The notes: generated by a model not told the origin, from the letters alone. Positions 45,085-55,040 are shown, counted from the first letter of the stretch. The stretch is 55,040 nucleotides of DNA from Mesorhizobium silamurunense (GCF_014843825.1 NZ_JHQR01000040.1:1-55040); one strand, 5' to 3'. A program made the numbers and translations.

Positions 45085-47304
45085 TTAGGCTGCCTTCCTG
45101 ACCTCGCCCTTCTGGTAAGGGTCGAAGCGCTGGTAGAAGGTCTCGCCCTTCTCGGCCATGTCGAGCAAAAGCTTGGGCGCCCTGAACTCGGCACCGTATT
45201 TTTTCTGCAGGCCCTTGGCGATCTTGACGAAGCGCTTGGCGCCGATGCCGTCGATGTAAGAGAGCGCGCCGCCGGTGAAGGGGGCGAAGCCGAAGGCGAG
45301 GATCGAGCCGACATCCGCCTCGCGCGGATCGGTGACGATCCCTTCTTCCATCACGCGAACCGCCTCAAGCGCGATGGTGACCAGCAGGCGCTCCTTCAAC
45401 TCCTCATAGTCGACCTTCTCCGGCTTGAGCTGCGGATAGAGATCATTGAGGCCCGGCCAAAGCTTCTTCTTCGCCGGCTTGGCGGGATAGTCATAGAAGC
45501 CCTTGCCGTTCTTGCGGCCGAAGCGGCCATGCGTGTCGACCATGGTGTTGATCAGCGCCATCTGCTTCGGATCGACGGCCTTCTCGCCGAGATCCTTGAT
45601 GGTCTGCTTCATGATCTTCTGGGCAAGATCGATCGCCGTCTCGTCGGTCAGCGCCAGCGGTCCGACCGGCATGCCGGCGGCCTTGGCGGCGTTCTCGATC
45701 ATCGCCGCCGGCACGCCTTCGATCAGCATCTTGTAGGCTTCCGACATATAGCGGAGCACGCAGCGATTGACGTAGAAGCCGCGCGTGTCGTTGACCACGA
45801 TCGGCGTCTTCTTGATGGCGCGCACGAAGTCGATCGCGACTGCCAGCGTCTTGTCGCCGGTCTTCTTGCCGAGGATGATCTCGACCAGCATCATCTTGTC
45901 GACCGGCGAGAAGAAGTGGATGCCGACAAAATTCTTCGGCCGCGCCGAGTTCTTCGCCAGCGACGTGATCGGGATGGTCGAGGTGTTGGAGGCAAAGATC
46001 GCCGAGGACTTCAGCACCGCCTCCGCTTGCTCGGTGGCGAGCTTCTTGACCGCCGAATCCTCGAAGACGGCCTCGACGACGAGGTCGCAGCCGGCGAGGT
46101 CGGCATAGTCGGCCGTCGGCGTGATCAGCGACAAGAGCTTGTCCTTCTCGTCGGGCTTGGCGCGGCCCTTCTTCACCTGGTCCGCCATCAGGCCGTCGGA
46201 ATGCGCCTTGCCCTTCTCGGCCGATTCCATGTCGCGGTCGAGCAGCACCACCGGAATGCCGGCCTTGGCCGTGACATAGGCAATGCCCGCGCCCATGAAG
46301 CCGGCGCCGAGGATGCCGATTTTCTTGAACCTGGTGTCCGGCACGCCGGCCGGGCGGCGCGCGCCCTTGTTCAGTTCCTGCAGCGACACGAACAGCGAAC
46401 GGATCATCGCCGCCGCTTCCTTGGTCTGCATGATTTCGGTGAAGTAGCGCTGCTCGATCCTGAGCGCCGTGTCGAAGGGCACCAACAGGCCTTCATAGAC
46501 GCATTTCAGGATCGCGGCAGCGGCCGGATAATTGCCATAGGTCTCGCGGCGCAGGATGGCGATGGCCGGCGGCCAGAGATTGGCGCCAGCCGCCGAATAG
46601 ATCGGGCCGCCGGGCAGCTTGAAGCCCTTCTCGTCCCAGGGCGCCACTGGCTTCAGGCCGTTCCTGATCATCGCCTTGGCGGTCTCGACAAGCTTCTTCG
46701 GTTCGGCGATGTCGTGGATCAGGCCCATCGACTTCGCTTTCTGCGGCGTGAGATTCTGGCCGGTGGTCAGCATCTGCAGCGCCTGCTGCTGGTCGGTCAG
46801 CCGCGGCACGCGCTGGGTACCGCCGGCGCCCGGGAAGATGCCGATCTTCACCTCGGGAAGCGCCATCCTCACCTTGTCGGAATCGGCAGCGACGCGGCCG
46901 TGGCAGGCGAGCGACATCTCGAAGGCGCCGCCCATGCAGGTGCCGTTGATCGCCGACACCCACGGCTTTCCGCACGTCTCGATCTTGCGGAACAGGCCGG
47001 TCATATAGCCGGCATTGTCGAACAGTGCCTTGGTCGCCCTTTCGAGGTCCTTCTCCTTTTCCGCGGCGAAGGTGGCGAGCATCTTCTGCAGCATGGTGAT
47101 GTCGGCGCCGCCGGAGAAACTGTCCTTGCCGGACGTGATGACTGCGCCCTTGATGGCGGCGTCGCCGGTCACATGATCGACGATGGCATTGAGCTCGCGC
47201 ATCGCCTCTTCGGTGAAGACGTTCATCGAGCGTCCGGGCATGTCCCAGGTGATGAGCACGATGCCGTCGGCGTCGATGTCGAGGGTGAAATTGGTGTAGC
47301 TCAT
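45085..47304 (-). CDS. fadJ: Fatty-acid oxidation multifunctional enzyme (enoyl-CoA hydratase / 3-hydroxyacyl-CoA dehydrogenase)
   Basis: 739 residues. The N-terminal crotonase domain has both catalytic glutamates ([14 protein letters not shown] and [18 protein letters not shown]). The NAD-binding domain follows ([20 protein letters not shown]) with catalytic His in [14 protein letters not shown], then the C-terminal 3HCDH domain. Hydrates enoyl-CoA and oxidises the product to 3-ketoacyl-CoA. Last gene of the acd-acd-thiolase-fadJ run, 14 bases after the thiolase stop. Confidence 0.95.
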   Translation of the reverse strand: MSYTNFTLDIDADGIVLITWDMPGRSMNVFTEEAMRELNAIVDHVTGDAAIKGAVITSGKDSFSGGADITMLQKMLATFAAEKEKDLERATKALFDNAGYMTGLFRKIETCGKPWVSAINGTCMGGAFEMSLACHGRVAADSDKVRMALPEVKIGIFPGAGGTQRVPRLTDQQQALQMLTTGQNLTPQKAKSMGLIHDIAEPKKLVETAKAMIRNGLKPVAPWDEKGFKLPGGPIYSAAGANLWPPAIAILRRETYGNYPAAAAILKCVYEGLLVPFDTALRIEQRYFTEIMQTKEAAAMIRSLFVSLQELNKGARRPAGVPDTRFKKIGILGAGFMGAGIAYVTAKAGIPVVLLDRDMESAEKGKAHSDGLMADQVKKGRAKPDEKDKLLSLITPTADYADLAGCDLVVEAVFEDSAVKKLATEQAEAVLKSSAIFASNTSTIPITSLAKNSARPKNFVGIHFFSPVDKMMLVEIILGKKTGDKTLAVAIDFVRAIKKTPIVVNDTRGFYVNRCVLRYMSEAYKMLIEGVPAAMIENAAKAAGMPVGPLALTDETAIDLAQKIMKQTIKDLGEKAVDPKQMALINTMVDTHGRFGRKNGKGFYDYPAKPAKKKLWPGLNDLYPQLKPEKVDYEELKERLLVTIALEAVRVMEEGIVTDPREADVGSILAFGFAPFTGGALSYIDGIGAKRFVKIAKGLQKKYGAEFRAPKLLLDMAEKGETFYQRFDPYQKGEVRKAA

Positions 47305-47318
47305 CTTTTCTCTCCCCG

Positions 47319-48527
47319 TCAGACGCGTTCGATGATGGTGGCGGTGCCCATGCCGGCGCCGATGCAGAGCGTGACCAGCGCGGTGTTCAGGTCGCGGCGC
47401 TCCAGCTCGTCCAGCACCGTGCCCAGGATCATCGCGCCGGTAGCGCCGAGCGGATGTCCCATGGCGATCGCCCCGCCGTTGACGTTGATCCGGTCGTGCG
47501 GGATGTCGAAGGCCTGCATATAGCGCAGCACCACCGAGGCGAAGGCCTCGTTGAGCTCGAACAGGTCGATGTCCGACAGCTTCATCTTGGCGCGCTTCAA
47601 AAGCTTCTCGGTGACGTCGACCGGGCCGGTCAGCATCAGCACCGGCTCGGAGCCGATATTGGCAAAGGCGCGGATGCGCGCGCGTGGCTTGAGGCCCATC
47701 GCCTTGCCGGCCTTCTTCGAACCGAGCAGCACAGCCGCGGCGCCGTCGACAATGCCGGAGGAGTTGCCGGCATGGTGGACGTGGTTGACCTCCTCGACTT
47801 CCGGATGCTTCTGCACGGCGACGGCATCGAAGCCACCCATCTCGCCGGGCATGACGAAGGACGGGTTGAGCGAGGCCAGCGACTGCATATCGGTCGAGGG
47901 CCGCATGTGCTCGTCATGGTCGAGGATGGTGAGGCCGTTCTGGTCCTTAATCGGGATCACCGAATTCTTGAAGCGGCCCTCGCCCCAGGCCTTGGCGGCA
48001 CGCTTCTGGCTCTCGACCGCGTAGGCATCGACGTCGTCGCGGCTGAAGCCGTATTTCGTGGCGATTAGGTCGGCCGAGATGCCTTGCGGCACGAACCAGC
48101 CGGGCAGGCCGACGGACGGATCCATGAACCATGAACCGCCGGACATGCCCATGCCGACGCGCGACATAGATTCGACGCCTCCGGCAATGACGATCTCGTC
48201 CGCGCCTTGAGCGATCTTGGCGGCGCCGAAATTGATGGCGTCGAGACCAGAGGCGCAGAAGCGCGAGATCTGCATGCCCGGTGCCTTGGTGTCATAGCCG
48301 GCCTCGAAGGCGGCGGCGCGCGGAATGACCGAGCCCGCCTCGCCGACCGGGTCGACACAGCCGAAGATGATGTCATCGACATTGCCGGTGTCGAGCCCGT
48401 TGCGGTCGCGCAGCGCCTCAAGGGTCCTGGCGGCGAGCCGCACCGCCGGCACCTCATGCAGCGAGCCATCCTTCTTGCCCCTGCCGCGCGGCGTGCGCAC
48501 GGCGTCATAGACGTAAGCTTCGGCCAT
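47319..48527 (-). CDS. fadA: Acetyl-CoA acyltransferase (thiolase)
   Basis: 402 residues. Nucleophilic Cys in [14 protein letters not shown], His in [17 protein letters not shown] and second Cys in [13 protein letters not shown], all in thiolase order. Cleaves 3-ketoacyl-CoA to acetyl-CoA. Forms the FadJ-partner subunit; spacing to fadJ (14 bases) supports one operon. The name fadA is by role; it could equally be labelled fadI. Confidence 0.93.
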   Translation of the reverse strand: MAEAYVYDAVRTPRGRGKKDGSLHEVPAVRLAARTLEALRDRNGLDTGNVDDIIFGCVDPVGEAGSVIPRAAAFEAGYDTKAPGMQISRFCASGLDAINFGAAKIAQGADEIVIAGGVESMSRVGMGMSGGSWFMDPSVGLPGWFVPQGISADLIATKYGFSRDDVDAYAVESQKRAAKAWGEGRFKNSVIPIKDQNGLTILDHDEHMRPSTDMQSLASLNPSFVMPGEMGGFDAVAVQKHPEVEEVNHVHHAGNSSGIVDGAAAVLLGSKKAGKAMGLKPRARIRAFANIGSEPVLMLTGPVDVTEKLLKRAKMKLSDIDLFELNEAFASVVLRYMQAFDIPHDRINVNGGAIAMGHPLGATGAMILGTVLDELERRDLNTALVTLCIGAGMGTATIIERV

Positions 48528-48560
48528 TTTTCTGCTCCTTGGGTTTGCCGGTCGCGGCGC

Positions 48561-49730
48561 TCAGAGAGAGCGCCCGATCAGCAATTTCATGATCTCGTTG
48601 GTGCCGCCATAGATGCGCTGGACGCGAGCGTCGCGGTACATGCGGGCGATCGGATATTCATTCATGTAGCCATAGCCGCCATGCAGTTGAAGGCATTCGT
48701 CGACGACTTTGCCCTGCAGGTCGGACAGCCAGTATTTGGCCATCGAGGCTGTGACCGGGTCGAGGCCGCCAGCGATATGGCGGGCAACGCAGTCGTTGTA
48801 GAAGACGCGGCCGATGGTCGCCTCGGTCTTCAGCTCGGCCAGCTTGAACTGGGTGTTTTGGAAATCGATGATCGCCTTGCCGAAGGCCTTGCGCTCCTTG
48901 ACATAGTCGATGGTGATCGCCAGCGCCCGCTCGATCATGGCGATCGCGCCGGTGCCGATCTGCAGCCGCTCCTGCGGCAACTGCTGCATCAGCTGGACGA
49001 AGCCCTTGCCTTCCTCGTGGCCGAGCAGGTTCGAGGTCGGCACGCGCACGTCGTTGAAAAACAGCTCGGACGTGTCGTTGGCCTTCAGCCCTATCTTGTC
49101 GAGGTTGCGGCCGCGCTCGAAGCCCTCGACCTCGTCGGTCTCGACGACGATCAGCGAGGTGCCCTTGGCGCCCTTGTCCGGATCGGTCTTGGTGACGACG
49201 ATGATCAGGTTGGCAAGCTGGCCGTTGGTGATAAAGGTCTTGGAGCCGCTGATCTTGTAGTGGTTGCCGTCCTTCTCGGCGCGTGTCTTGACGCCCTGCA
49301 GGTCGGAGCCAGCGCCAGGCTCGGTCATGGCGATGGCGCCGATCAACTCGCCGGTCGCCAGCTTCGGCAGCCACTTCTGTTTCTGCTCCTCGGAGCCGTA
49401 ATGCAGGATGTAAGGGGCGACGATCGAATTGTGCAGGCCGATGCCGAAGCCGTCGACGCCGACATGGCCGATCGCCTCGATGATGGCGCTCTCATGCGCG
49501 AAGGTGCCGCCGGAGCCGCCGTATTTTTCCGGCATCGAGGCGCAGAGCAGTCCGGCAGCGCCCGCCTTCAGCCAGCTCTCGCGGTCGAACATCTCGTTCT
49601 TCTCGAACTCAACGTAGCGCGGCGCGATCTCCTCCGACATGAAGCGCTGCGCCATGTCGTAGAGCATGCCAACTTCGTCCGCCGCCCAGGCGGGTTTTGG
49701 AAGACCAAGGACGTCGGCTGGGTTGGTCAT
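48561..49730 (-). CDS. Acyl-CoA dehydrogenase
   Basis: 389 residues from ATG 49730 (MTNPADVLGLPKPAWAADEV), with GGAGAAG before it. Flavin enzyme with AIAMTEPGAGSDLQGVKTRA, the adenine-side KTFITNGQLANLIIVVTK, the C-terminal QLHGGYGYMNEYPIARMYRD with catalytic-site GYGYM and RIYGGTNEIMK. Makes trans-2-enoyl-CoA and passes electrons to ETF. Chain-length preference cannot be told. Second gene of the operon. Confidence 0.95.
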   Translation of the reverse strand: MTNPADVLGLPKPAWAADEVGMLYDMAQRFMSEEIAPRYVEFEKNEMFDRESWLKAGAAGLLCASMPEKYGGSGGTFAHESAIIEAIGHVGVDGFGIGLHNSIVAPYILHYGSEEQKQKWLPKLATGELIGAIAMTEPGAGSDLQGVKTRAEKDGNHYKISGSKTFITNGQLANLIIVVTKTDPDKGAKGTSLIVVETDEVEGFERGRNLDKIGLKANDTSELFFNDVRVPTSNLLGHEEGKGFVQLMQQLPQERLQIGTGAIAMIERALAITIDYVKERKAFGKAIIDFQNTQFKLAELKTEATIGRVFYNDCVARHIAGGLDPVTASMAKYWLSDLQGKVVDECLQLHGGYGYMNEYPIARMYRDARVQRIYGGTNEIMKLLIGRSL

Positions 49731-49808
49731 GCACTTCTCCTCACAAGGCACGTCGCCAGAAACGAGGTCGGCGCGCTGCCGCGGGCGACCTCTCCCGGCC
49801 CTTCAGGA

Positions 49809-49834
49809 CACCCTACCCCTCGAGGGGGAGGGTG
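49809..49834. repeat. Hairpin repeat fragment between the two dehydrogenase genes
   Basis: CACCCTACCCC-TCGA-GGGGGAGGGTG, part of a short repeat frequent in Rhizobiales intergenic space (flanked by CTCTCCCGGCCCTTCAGGA). It lies inside the operon and may affect message stability. Confidence 0.6.
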
Positions 49835-49847
49835 ACGCCGAGCATTT

Positions 49848-51644
49848 CTAGAACGCTTCCGCCGGCAGCGCCATTAGCGCGTCCGCGCCACTGGAAATGC
49901 GGGCGAGCCGCGTCGCCGTCTCCGGCATGATACGCTCCATGTAGAAGCGCGCGGTCACCAGCTTGTTGTCGTAAAACGGCGCGGCGCCATTGGCGCCTTC
50001 GGCGAGCTTGATTTGGGCGGCCTTGGCCATCTGGCCCCACATGTAGCCAAGCGCCACCAGGCCGAAGAGATGCATATAGTCGGTCGAGGCAGCACCGGCA
50101 TTGTCTGGCTTGGCCATGCCGTTCTGCACCAGCCACATGGTCGCCGCCTGCAGGTCGTTGAGGCCCTTCTTCAGCGCCTTGGTGAAGGGCGCCATCTTCT
50201 CGTCGGCGCGGTTTTCCTCGCAGAACTCGCCGACTTCCTTGAAAAAGGCCTGCACGGCGCGGCCGCCATTCTGCGCCAGCTTGCGGCCGACGAGGTCGAG
50301 CGCCTGGATGCCGTTGGCGCCCTCATAGATCATGGCGATGCGGGCATCGCGCACGAATTGGCTCATGCCATGCTCTTCGATATAGCCGTGGCCGCCGAAC
50401 ACCTGCTGCGCCATCACCGCGTGGTCGAAGCCCTTGTCGGTGAGCACGCCCTTGACTACCGGCGTCATCAGGCCGGTGTAGTCGTCGGCCGCCTGGCGAT
50501 CCTTGTCATCACTGGCTCGATGCGCGACGTCGGACTTCATCGCCGTCCACAGTGCCAGCGCGCGGCCGCCCTCGTTGAACGCCCTCATGGTCATCAGCGA
50601 GCGGCGGATATCGGGATGGACGATGATCGGGTCGGCCTTCTTGTCCGGCGCCTTGACGCCCGACAGCGAACGGCCCTGGAGGCGATCCTTGGCGTAGGAG
50701 ACCGCGTTCTGGTAGGCGATCTCCGAGACCGAAAGCCCTTGCAGCCCGACGCCAAGGCGGGCCTCGTTCATCATCGTGAACATGGCCTTCAGGCCGCCGT
50801 TCAACTCGCCGAGCAAAGTGCCCTCGGCCTCGTCGTAATTCATGACGCAGGTCGAGTTGCCGTGGATGCCCATCTTCTCCTCGATCGAGCCGCAGGAGAG
50901 CGCGTTGCGCTCGCCGACATTGCCCGAGCCGTCGAGCTTGAACTTCGGCACGATGAACAGCGAGATGCCCTTCACGCCTTCCGGCGCGCCCTCGACGCGG
51001 GCCAGCACCAGATGGACGATGTTGCCCGACATGTCGTGCTCGCCGGCGGATATGAATATCTTCTGGCCGGAGATCTTGTAGGAGCCGTCGCCGTTCGGCA
51101 CCGCCTTGGTGCGCAGCAGGCCGAGGTCCGTGCCGCAATGCGGCTCGGTGAGGTTCATGGTGCCGGTCCAGGCACCCTCGATCAGCCTGGGCAGCCAGGT
51201 GGCCTTCTGCTCGTCCGTGCCATGGCTGACGATTGCCGCGATCGCGCCTTGCGTCAGGCCGGGATACATCATCAGCGCCATGTTGGCGGAGACCATGTAT
51301 TCGGAGACCGCGGTGTGGACCGTGTAGGGCAGGCCTTGGCCGCCGAACTCGGCGGGCGCGGCCAGCCCCATCCAGCCGCCTTCGCGATACTGGTCGAAGG
51401 CATCCCTGAAGCCCTTGGGCGTGGTCACCGATCCGTCGTCATGGCGCACGCAGCCTTCCATGTCGCCGACGCGGTTCAGCGGATGCATAACGTTTTCGGC
51501 AAGCTTGGCGCCTTCGGCGAGGATCGCCTCGACGACGTCGGGCGTGGCGTCCGAGAAGCCTGGAAGATTAGAATAGCGCTGATAGCCAAGCACGTCGTTG
51601 AGCACGAACAGCGTGTCCTGGACGGGCGCCCTGTAGATCGTCAT
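49848..51644 (-). CDS. Acyl-CoA dehydrogenase, long form with extra C-terminal domain
   Basis: 598 residues from ATG 51644, preceded by GGAGGAAGG. N-terminal extension ([20 protein letters not shown]), ACAD core with [40 protein letters not shown] and [20 protein letters not shown], then an extra C-terminal helical domain, as in the AcdA/FadE-like and 3-methylmercaptopropionyl-CoA-dehydrogenase (DmdC) group. First gene of the oxidation operon; the MerR box lies upstream. Long-chain acyl-CoA and methylmercaptopropionyl-CoA are both possible substrates. Confidence 0.93.
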   Translation of the reverse strand: MTIYRAPVQDTLFVLNDVLGYQRYSNLPGFSDATPDVVEAILAEGAKLAENVMHPLNRVGDMEGCVRHDDGSVTTPKGFRDAFDQYREGGWMGLAAPAEFGGQGLPYTVHTAVSEYMVSANMALMMYPGLTQGAIAAIVSHGTDEQKATWLPRLIEGAWTGTMNLTEPHCGTDLGLLRTKAVPNGDGSYKISGQKIFISAGEHDMSGNIVHLVLARVEGAPEGVKGISLFIVPKFKLDGSGNVGERNALSCGSIEEKMGIHGNSTCVMNYDEAEGTLLGELNGGLKAMFTMMNEARLGVGLQGLSVSEIAYQNAVSYAKDRLQGRSLSGVKAPDKKADPIIVHPDIRRSLMTMRAFNEGGRALALWTAMKSDVAHRASDDKDRQAADDYTGLMTPVVKGVLTDKGFDHAVMAQQVFGGHGYIEEHGMSQFVRDARIAMIYEGANGIQALDLVGRKLAQNGGRAVQAFFKEVGEFCEENRADEKMAPFTKALKKGLNDLQAATMWLVQNGMAKPDNAGAASTDYMHLFGLVALGYMWGQMAKAAQIKLAEGANGAAPFYDNKLVTARFYMERIMPETATRLARISSGADALMALPAEAF

Positions 51645-51740
51645 GCCTTCCTCCACCCTTGCGGTCCTGGCCAGCCAGCAAGTTCCCGATCCAGGTCCGG
51701 ATGGGAGGCCGAGCCAATGTCGATGCCCCGATAGCAAATA

Positions 51741-51762
51741 TTGACGTTTGCGTAAACGTCAA
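51741..51762. promoter_or_regulatory. MerR-type operator before the acyl-CoA oxidation operon
   Basis: Perfect inverted arms TTGACGTTT (51741-51749) and AAACGTCAA (51754-51762) around GCGT. This is the box type known for LiuR/PsrA-like MerR regulators of acyl-CoA degradation. It lies about 97 bases before the first dehydrogenase start. Confidence 0.75.
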
Positions 51763-51810
51763 CTTCGTCGCAGCCAAAAAATTTTTGGTGAGCGCGGAAT
51801 GGAAGGCAAC

Positions 51811-51844
51811 AAAAAGCCGCGCGGCCATGGCCGCGCGGCTTTTT
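51811..51844 (-). terminator. Perfect palindromic terminator after the MerR gene
   Basis: A 34-base perfect palindrome: five A, AGCCGCGCGGCC-type arms meeting at CCATGG, then TTTTT. Works on either strand; here it ends the MerR transcript 34 bases after its stop and keeps it apart from the oxidation operon. Confidence 0.93.
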
Positions 51845-51877
51845 CTATCTTGGGCTCGCCTTAAGCGCGAGAGGCAA

Positions 51878-52339
51878 TCAGCCGGCGGCGCTTGCCTGCG
51901 GCACGGCCCGCTCGGTCAGCATATGGCGAACGACCGTCATCGAATTGCTCAGCTCATTGATGGCGTCTTCGATCAGCGCCCGCTGCTTCTGCAGGCGGGC
52001 AAGCTGCTTCTCCGACTTGTCGAGCGCCAGCCGCAACTGCTTGGTATTGGAGCCGGTCGGATCGTAGAGATCCATCATCTGCTTGACGTCGCGCAGCGAG
52101 AACCCGACCTTGCGGCCGAGCAGGATCAGCTTGAGCCGGGCCTTGTCGCGGCGCGTGTAGAGACGGGTCGAGCCGTCGCGCTTGGGATTGAGCAGGCCCT
52201 TGTCCTCATAGAAACGCAGCGTGCGCAAGGTCACGCCGTATTTCTTGGCCATCTCGCCGATGCGGACGAATTCTTCGCCGGCCTCGGCCGGTATGTCATT
52301 GCTATTGGCCGCGGCTTCGCCGGGCGAAACAAGTTTCAT
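51878..52339 (-). CDS. MerR-family regulator (LiuR-like)
   Basis: 153 residues from ATG 52339 (MKLVSPGEAAANSND). MerR helix-turn-helix with RIGEMAKKYGVTLRTLRFYE and DKGLLNPKRDGSTRLYTRRD, then a coiled-coil dimer helix; no cysteines for metal binding. Members of this group repress branched-chain or fatty acyl-CoA degradation genes and respond to acyl-CoA. Boxes of matching sequence lie before itself and before the dehydrogenase operon downstream. Confidence 0.9.
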   Translation of the reverse strand: MKLVSPGEAAANSNDIPAEAGEEFVRIGEMAKKYGVTLRTLRFYEDKGLLNPKRDGSTRLYTRRDKARLKLILLGRKVGFSLRDVKQMMDLYDPTGSNTKQLRLALDKSEKQLARLQKQRALIEDAINELSNSMTVVRHMLTERAVPQASAAG

Positions 52340-52461
52340 GGTCACTGGCTTTCCCCTAATGGCGTCGCGGTCACGGACCAAGCGTCGCCTGAGTGGAAGC
52401 GGGGGCGTGCTTCCAATCGTGGTTTCGACAAATCAATCGCAAGAGGCACGGCTTCGCACCT

Positions 52462-52477
52462 TTTACGTTTACGTCAA
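52462..52477 (-). promoter_or_regulatory. Second MerR-type box, before the MerR gene
   Basis: TTTACGTTTACGTCAA; on the minus strand TTGACGTAAACGTAAA. It shares TTGACGT and ACGTCAA-type arms with the box at 51741 and stands about 123 bases before the MerR start, consistent with autoregulation. Confidence 0.6.
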
Positions 52478-52572
52478 TCCTATACCGACAGCCGGCACCT
52501 GACGCAAGGGCGTTGTCGGAACCGAACTTTATGCCGCACCTTGCAAGCAGCTCAGGATTTATGCGCGACTTC

Positions 52573-52597
52573 TTAAGCTTGGTTAACGCGTTGTTTA
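52573..52597 (+). promoter_or_regulatory. Candidate CtrA sites before the podJ-like gene
   Basis: TTAA-GCTTGG-TTAA (52573-52586) followed by TTAA-CGCGTTG-TTTA (52583-52597). The second has the seven-base spacing of the CtrA consensus with one mismatch in the right half. They stand about 200 bases before the gene. The rest of the 52340-52791 gap holds only the MerR box and untranslated leader. Confidence 0.4.
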
Positions 52598-52791
52598 CCA
52601 CGTTGGGCGAAATGTGCGCATGTCGGTCACCCGTGTTTATCCTGTAGCGAATTTTTCACGGTTTTTCGAAGCGTGGGTGAAGAACCCGGGAAGCCCGTCT
52701 TCCTCCGCAGCAAAACCGCGCGGACGTCTTCGTTCCCGGCAGGACTTTGGGAAACCGGCCACGGCCGGTCATTCTGAACACGGGCGCATCG

Positions 52792-55040
52792 ATGAACAGC
52801 AAGCGGTCCTATCTCGATACACTCAACGCCGGCAGGCAACGCCGGCCGCACACCTCGCTGGAGGAGCTGAACCGCTCGCTCGAAACGCTGGAGCAGCGGC
52901 TGGAACGGACCCGCGTCGACACACCCGAGCGCCCCGATCCGCGGCGACCGGCCGCCGAGCCACGCTATGCCGCCGCGCAGCCTTACGGTTCGCCCCGGTG
53001 GTACGAGGGCCCCTACACCACGCAGAGGGAGCAAAATCGGGGATCGCAAAACTTAGGGCCGCAAAACCGGGGGCCGCAAAACCCGACGCCTACCGCTTCC
53101 GACTTCGGTCCCAACTATCAGGCTATTGCCCGCGACATCGACCGGGTGCGCGGACAGGAAGACGGCGTCGCGATGGTGGGCAAGATCGCTGTCGAACTGC
53201 GCGGCCTGCGCGAGGAGCTGCGCCACCAGATGACCGCCGGCCTGCAACGCGAATTCGACGCGCTGCGCCAGGATATCGATCGAGCCATGCAGGCGAGCAG
53301 TCAGCATGGCATCCCCGCCGACAAGAGCAGCGCCGAGCTCGGCCTCGAGTTCGAACGGCTTTCCGGCGCCATCCACACGCTTGCCGAAAAGAGCGACGAC
53401 CGCAGCGTCAACCTGCTGCGGCTCGAGCTGGAGCAGGTCAAGGCGGCGCTCGACACGCTGGCGCGCGAGGAAAGCGTGCAAGCCGTCGATAAAAGCGTGC
53501 GGGCCGTCGACCGCCGCTGGGACGATTTCGACCGTCGCTGGAGCGCCTTCGAGGATCGCGTCGACGCCGACCAGCGCCAGCGCGCCGAAGGTCCCAGCCT
53601 TTCGGTGCTCACCGACCGGCTCGAACAGATCAGCAGCGCGGTCAACAACCTGCCGCAGTCGCTGTCGCTAAGTTCATTGGAGGAAAAAGTACGCATCCTT
53701 GCCGGCGCGGTCGACCGTTTCGCCGGCCAGCAGACGATGCGCGGCGGCGAGACGCTTGCCATGATCGACGAGCGGCTGGACGAGATCTCGCGCGCCATCG
53801 TCGCCTCGACGGTGGCCGCGCAGGCCAATGCCTTCGATCCGGAAGCCTTCGGCCGCATCGAGAAGCGGATCGCCTCGCTAGCGCAGCAGATCGAGGAGGT
53901 CGCGCAGTCGCGCCCCGGCGCCGAGGTCATCGACCGCCTCAACCTTCTGTCCAGCCGGGTGGACGAGCTCGCCGGACGCACCAACCTGCCGGAGCAGGCG
54001 ATGGAGCGTCTGGGCAAGCAGATCGCCTTAATCACCGACAGAATGGACCGCGCGCCGGCGATGCCCGACGCCGACCATATCTTCCAAGGCCTGGAGCAGC
54101 GTTTCGACGCGCTGTCCACGCTGCTCGAGCGCCGCCAGGGCGATGCGATCGAGCAGGGCAACATGCTGTTCCGCGACCTCGAGCGGCGGCTGGACGAAGT
54201 CGCAGACAGGCTCGACCAGCGCATGCGACAGGACGACGGCGCCGGCATCATGGAGGCGATCGACGCCCGCTTCACCGCACTTGCCAAACGCATCGAGACG
54301 CGCGCGCCCGATCCCGCCAACGAGATGGCGATCCGCGGCCTGGAAAGCCGGCTCGAGGACATTTCCAGCCGGCTGGAATCGTCCGCGGCGCAAGTCGCCG
54401 GCATCGATCCGGCGCTGATCCGCAGCCTGGAGTCGCAGGTGACCGCCCTTTCGGCGCATCTTTCGAAGCCGAGCGCGCCGCTGCCCGACTTCGAGGACAT
54501 CAGCCCGCGCCTCAACGAGATCGAGAGGTCGCTGGCCGGCACGCGCGATTCCATCCTCAGCGTCGCGCGCGAAGCGGCGGAGAACGCCGTCCGGTCGCTG
54601 GCCGAGTCGAGCTCCGACACGGCTGCTTCCAACGCGGCCGCCGTGAGCGGCCTGGCGCAGGACCTGAAGACCCTCGAAGCGCTCACCCGCCGCTCCGACG
54701 AGCGCAATTCGCGAACCTTCGAGGCCATCCACGACACGCTGCTCAAGATCGTCGACCGGCTGGGCTCGCTCGAGACCAGCGAGCCAAGCGAAGCGATCAG
54801 CGAACTGCTCGACCCGCAGCCGGGCGGCAAACGGGCCGCCCGCTCCGGCAAGATCGCTGTGCAGGGCGCGCCGTCGATGGATATCGACCAGCCGCTGCCA
54901 CTGACTGGAGACATCGCCGATCTCGACGCGCGGGCCGCCTCCATCCTGCGCAACGAGCCGGCTACGCGAAGCGAACCGACTGCACCGGGCGAACCTGTTA
55001 CGCGTGGCGAACCTGCCTCTCGCACGCCCGCCGAGGCCGC
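52792..55040 (+). CDS. podJ: PodJ-like polar localisation protein, N-terminal part (runs off window)
   Basis: 749 codons remain open from ATG 52792 (MNSKRSYLDTLNAGRQRRPH) to the window end, so the gene is 3'-partial. The visible part is a charged, Gln/Arg-rich segment with GPQN repeats (about 85-100) followed by long coiled coil made of repeats such as IDERLDEISRAI, LERRLDEVADRLDQRM and LESRLEDISSRLE. This matches the cytosolic half of rhizobial PodJ/peptidoglycan-binding proteins, whose C-terminal membrane helix, Sel1 repeats and peptidoglycan-binding domain would lie beyond the window. It marks the growing pole. A long open frame on the other strand here is a codon-bias shadow. Confidence 0.82.
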   Translation, partial: MNSKRSYLDTLNAGRQRRPHTSLEELNRSLETLEQRLERTRVDTPERPDPRRPAAEPRYAAAQPYGSPRWYEGPYTTQREQNRGSQNLGPQNRGPQNPTPTASDFGPNYQAIARDIDRVRGQEDGVAMVGKIAVELRGLREELRHQMTAGLQREFDALRQDIDRAMQASSQHGIPADKSSAELGLEFERLSGAIHTLAEKSDDRSVNLLRLELEQVKAALDTLAREESVQAVDKSVRAVDRRWDDFDRRWSAFEDRVDADQRQRAEGPSLSVLTDRLEQISSAVNNLPQSLSLSSLEEKVRILAGAVDRFAGQQTMRGGETLAMIDERLDEISRAIVASTVAAQANAFDPEAFGRIEKRIASLAQQIEEVAQSRPGAEVIDRLNLLSSRVDELAGRTNLPEQAMERLGKQIALITDRMDRAPAMPDADHIFQGLEQRFDALSTLLERRQGDAIEQGNMLFRDLERRLDEVADRLDQRMRQDDGAGIMEAIDARFTALAKRIETRAPDPANEMAIRGLESRLEDISSRLESSAAQVAGIDPALIRSLESQVTALSAHLSKPSAPLPDFEDISPRLNEIERSLAGTRDSILSVAREAAENAVRSLAESSSDTAASNAAAVSGLAQDLKTLEALTRRSDERNSRTFEAIHDTLLKIVDRLGSLETSEPSEAISELLDPQPGGKRAARSGKIAVQGAPSMDIDQPLPLTGDIADLDARAASILRNEPATRSEPTAPGEPVTRGEPASRTPAEA

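Noticed and set aside
53301..55025. Open frame of 574 codons on the minus strand, serine-rich
   Set aside because: It is antisense to the coiled-coil podJ-like frame, which has the better start, heptad pattern and no stop. The serine/arginine composition is a typical shadow of GC-rich coding sequence.

Overview
The window looks like chromosomal DNA of a Rhizobiales alphaproteobacterium close to Mesorhizobium. Support: high GC with dense, codon-biased genes; a gbpR-chvE-gguABC sugar locus; a SAM-II riboswitch before metZ; GcrA; a class I lysyl-tRNA synthetase; an alphaproteobacterial long-form dCTP deaminase; a PodJ-like polarity protein; and several short palindromic intergenic repeats of the rhizobial RIME type. 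I see no plasmid, phage or transposase genes and no CRISPR array. One tRNA (Gly, CCC) is present.

Layout. 0-9 kb: truncated TetR / O-methyltransferase, MFS exporter, orphan NarL-type response regulator, DUF952-pyrD, a cysteine-synthase-like enzyme, MATE exporter, HDAC-like deacetylase. 9-16.7 kb: tRNA-Gly, an Arg/Tyr-rich Tat-exported protein, then gbpR facing chvE-gguA-gguB-gguC. 16.7-19.3 kb: dCTP deaminase and riboswitch-controlled metZ. 19.4-25.4 kb: a self-contained arabinoside module with a GH51 arabinofuranosidase, a CUT1 ABC importer without an ATPase, and a winged-helix regulator. 25.5-31 kb: lipid glycosyltransferase, apaG, and the argD-argF-hslO operon. 31-36 kb: gcrA, corA, phoU, phoR, ppk2. 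36-38.5 kb: a quorum-sensing unit of LuxR, AHL synthase and crotonase-fold isomerase, with a partial tandem duplication between luxR and luxI. 38.7-45 kb: amino-acid-type binding protein, TerB, lysS, a degenerate nuclease, an S24 repressor and a fatty acid hydroxylase-like protein. 45-52.4 kb: fatty-acid or short-chain acyl-CoA oxidation (two acyl-CoA dehydrogenases, thiolase, FadJ) beside a MerR regulator with matching operators. 52.8 kb to the end: 5' part of a podJ-like gene that runs off the window.

How it works together. Two neighbouring blocks handle plant-derived arabinose. ChvE-GguAB would take up free pentoses and hexoses, GguC belongs to the sugar-acid lyase-like AraD1 group, and the abf block would import arabino-oligosaccharides and cleave them inside the cell. 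The best candidate for an undescribed system is the abf block: three copies of one operator, TAYCA-N7-TGATA, lie before the arabinofuranosidase, before the binding protein and before the regulator gene itself. That regulator is an ArsR-like DNA-binding domain fused to a large beta-rich domain. The second candidate is the quorum-sensing trio, whose crotonase-fold protein lacks the hydratase glutamates and looks like a double-bond isomerase. The third is the metZ leader, where a SAM-II aptamer appears to control an intrinsic terminator through a competing antiterminator.
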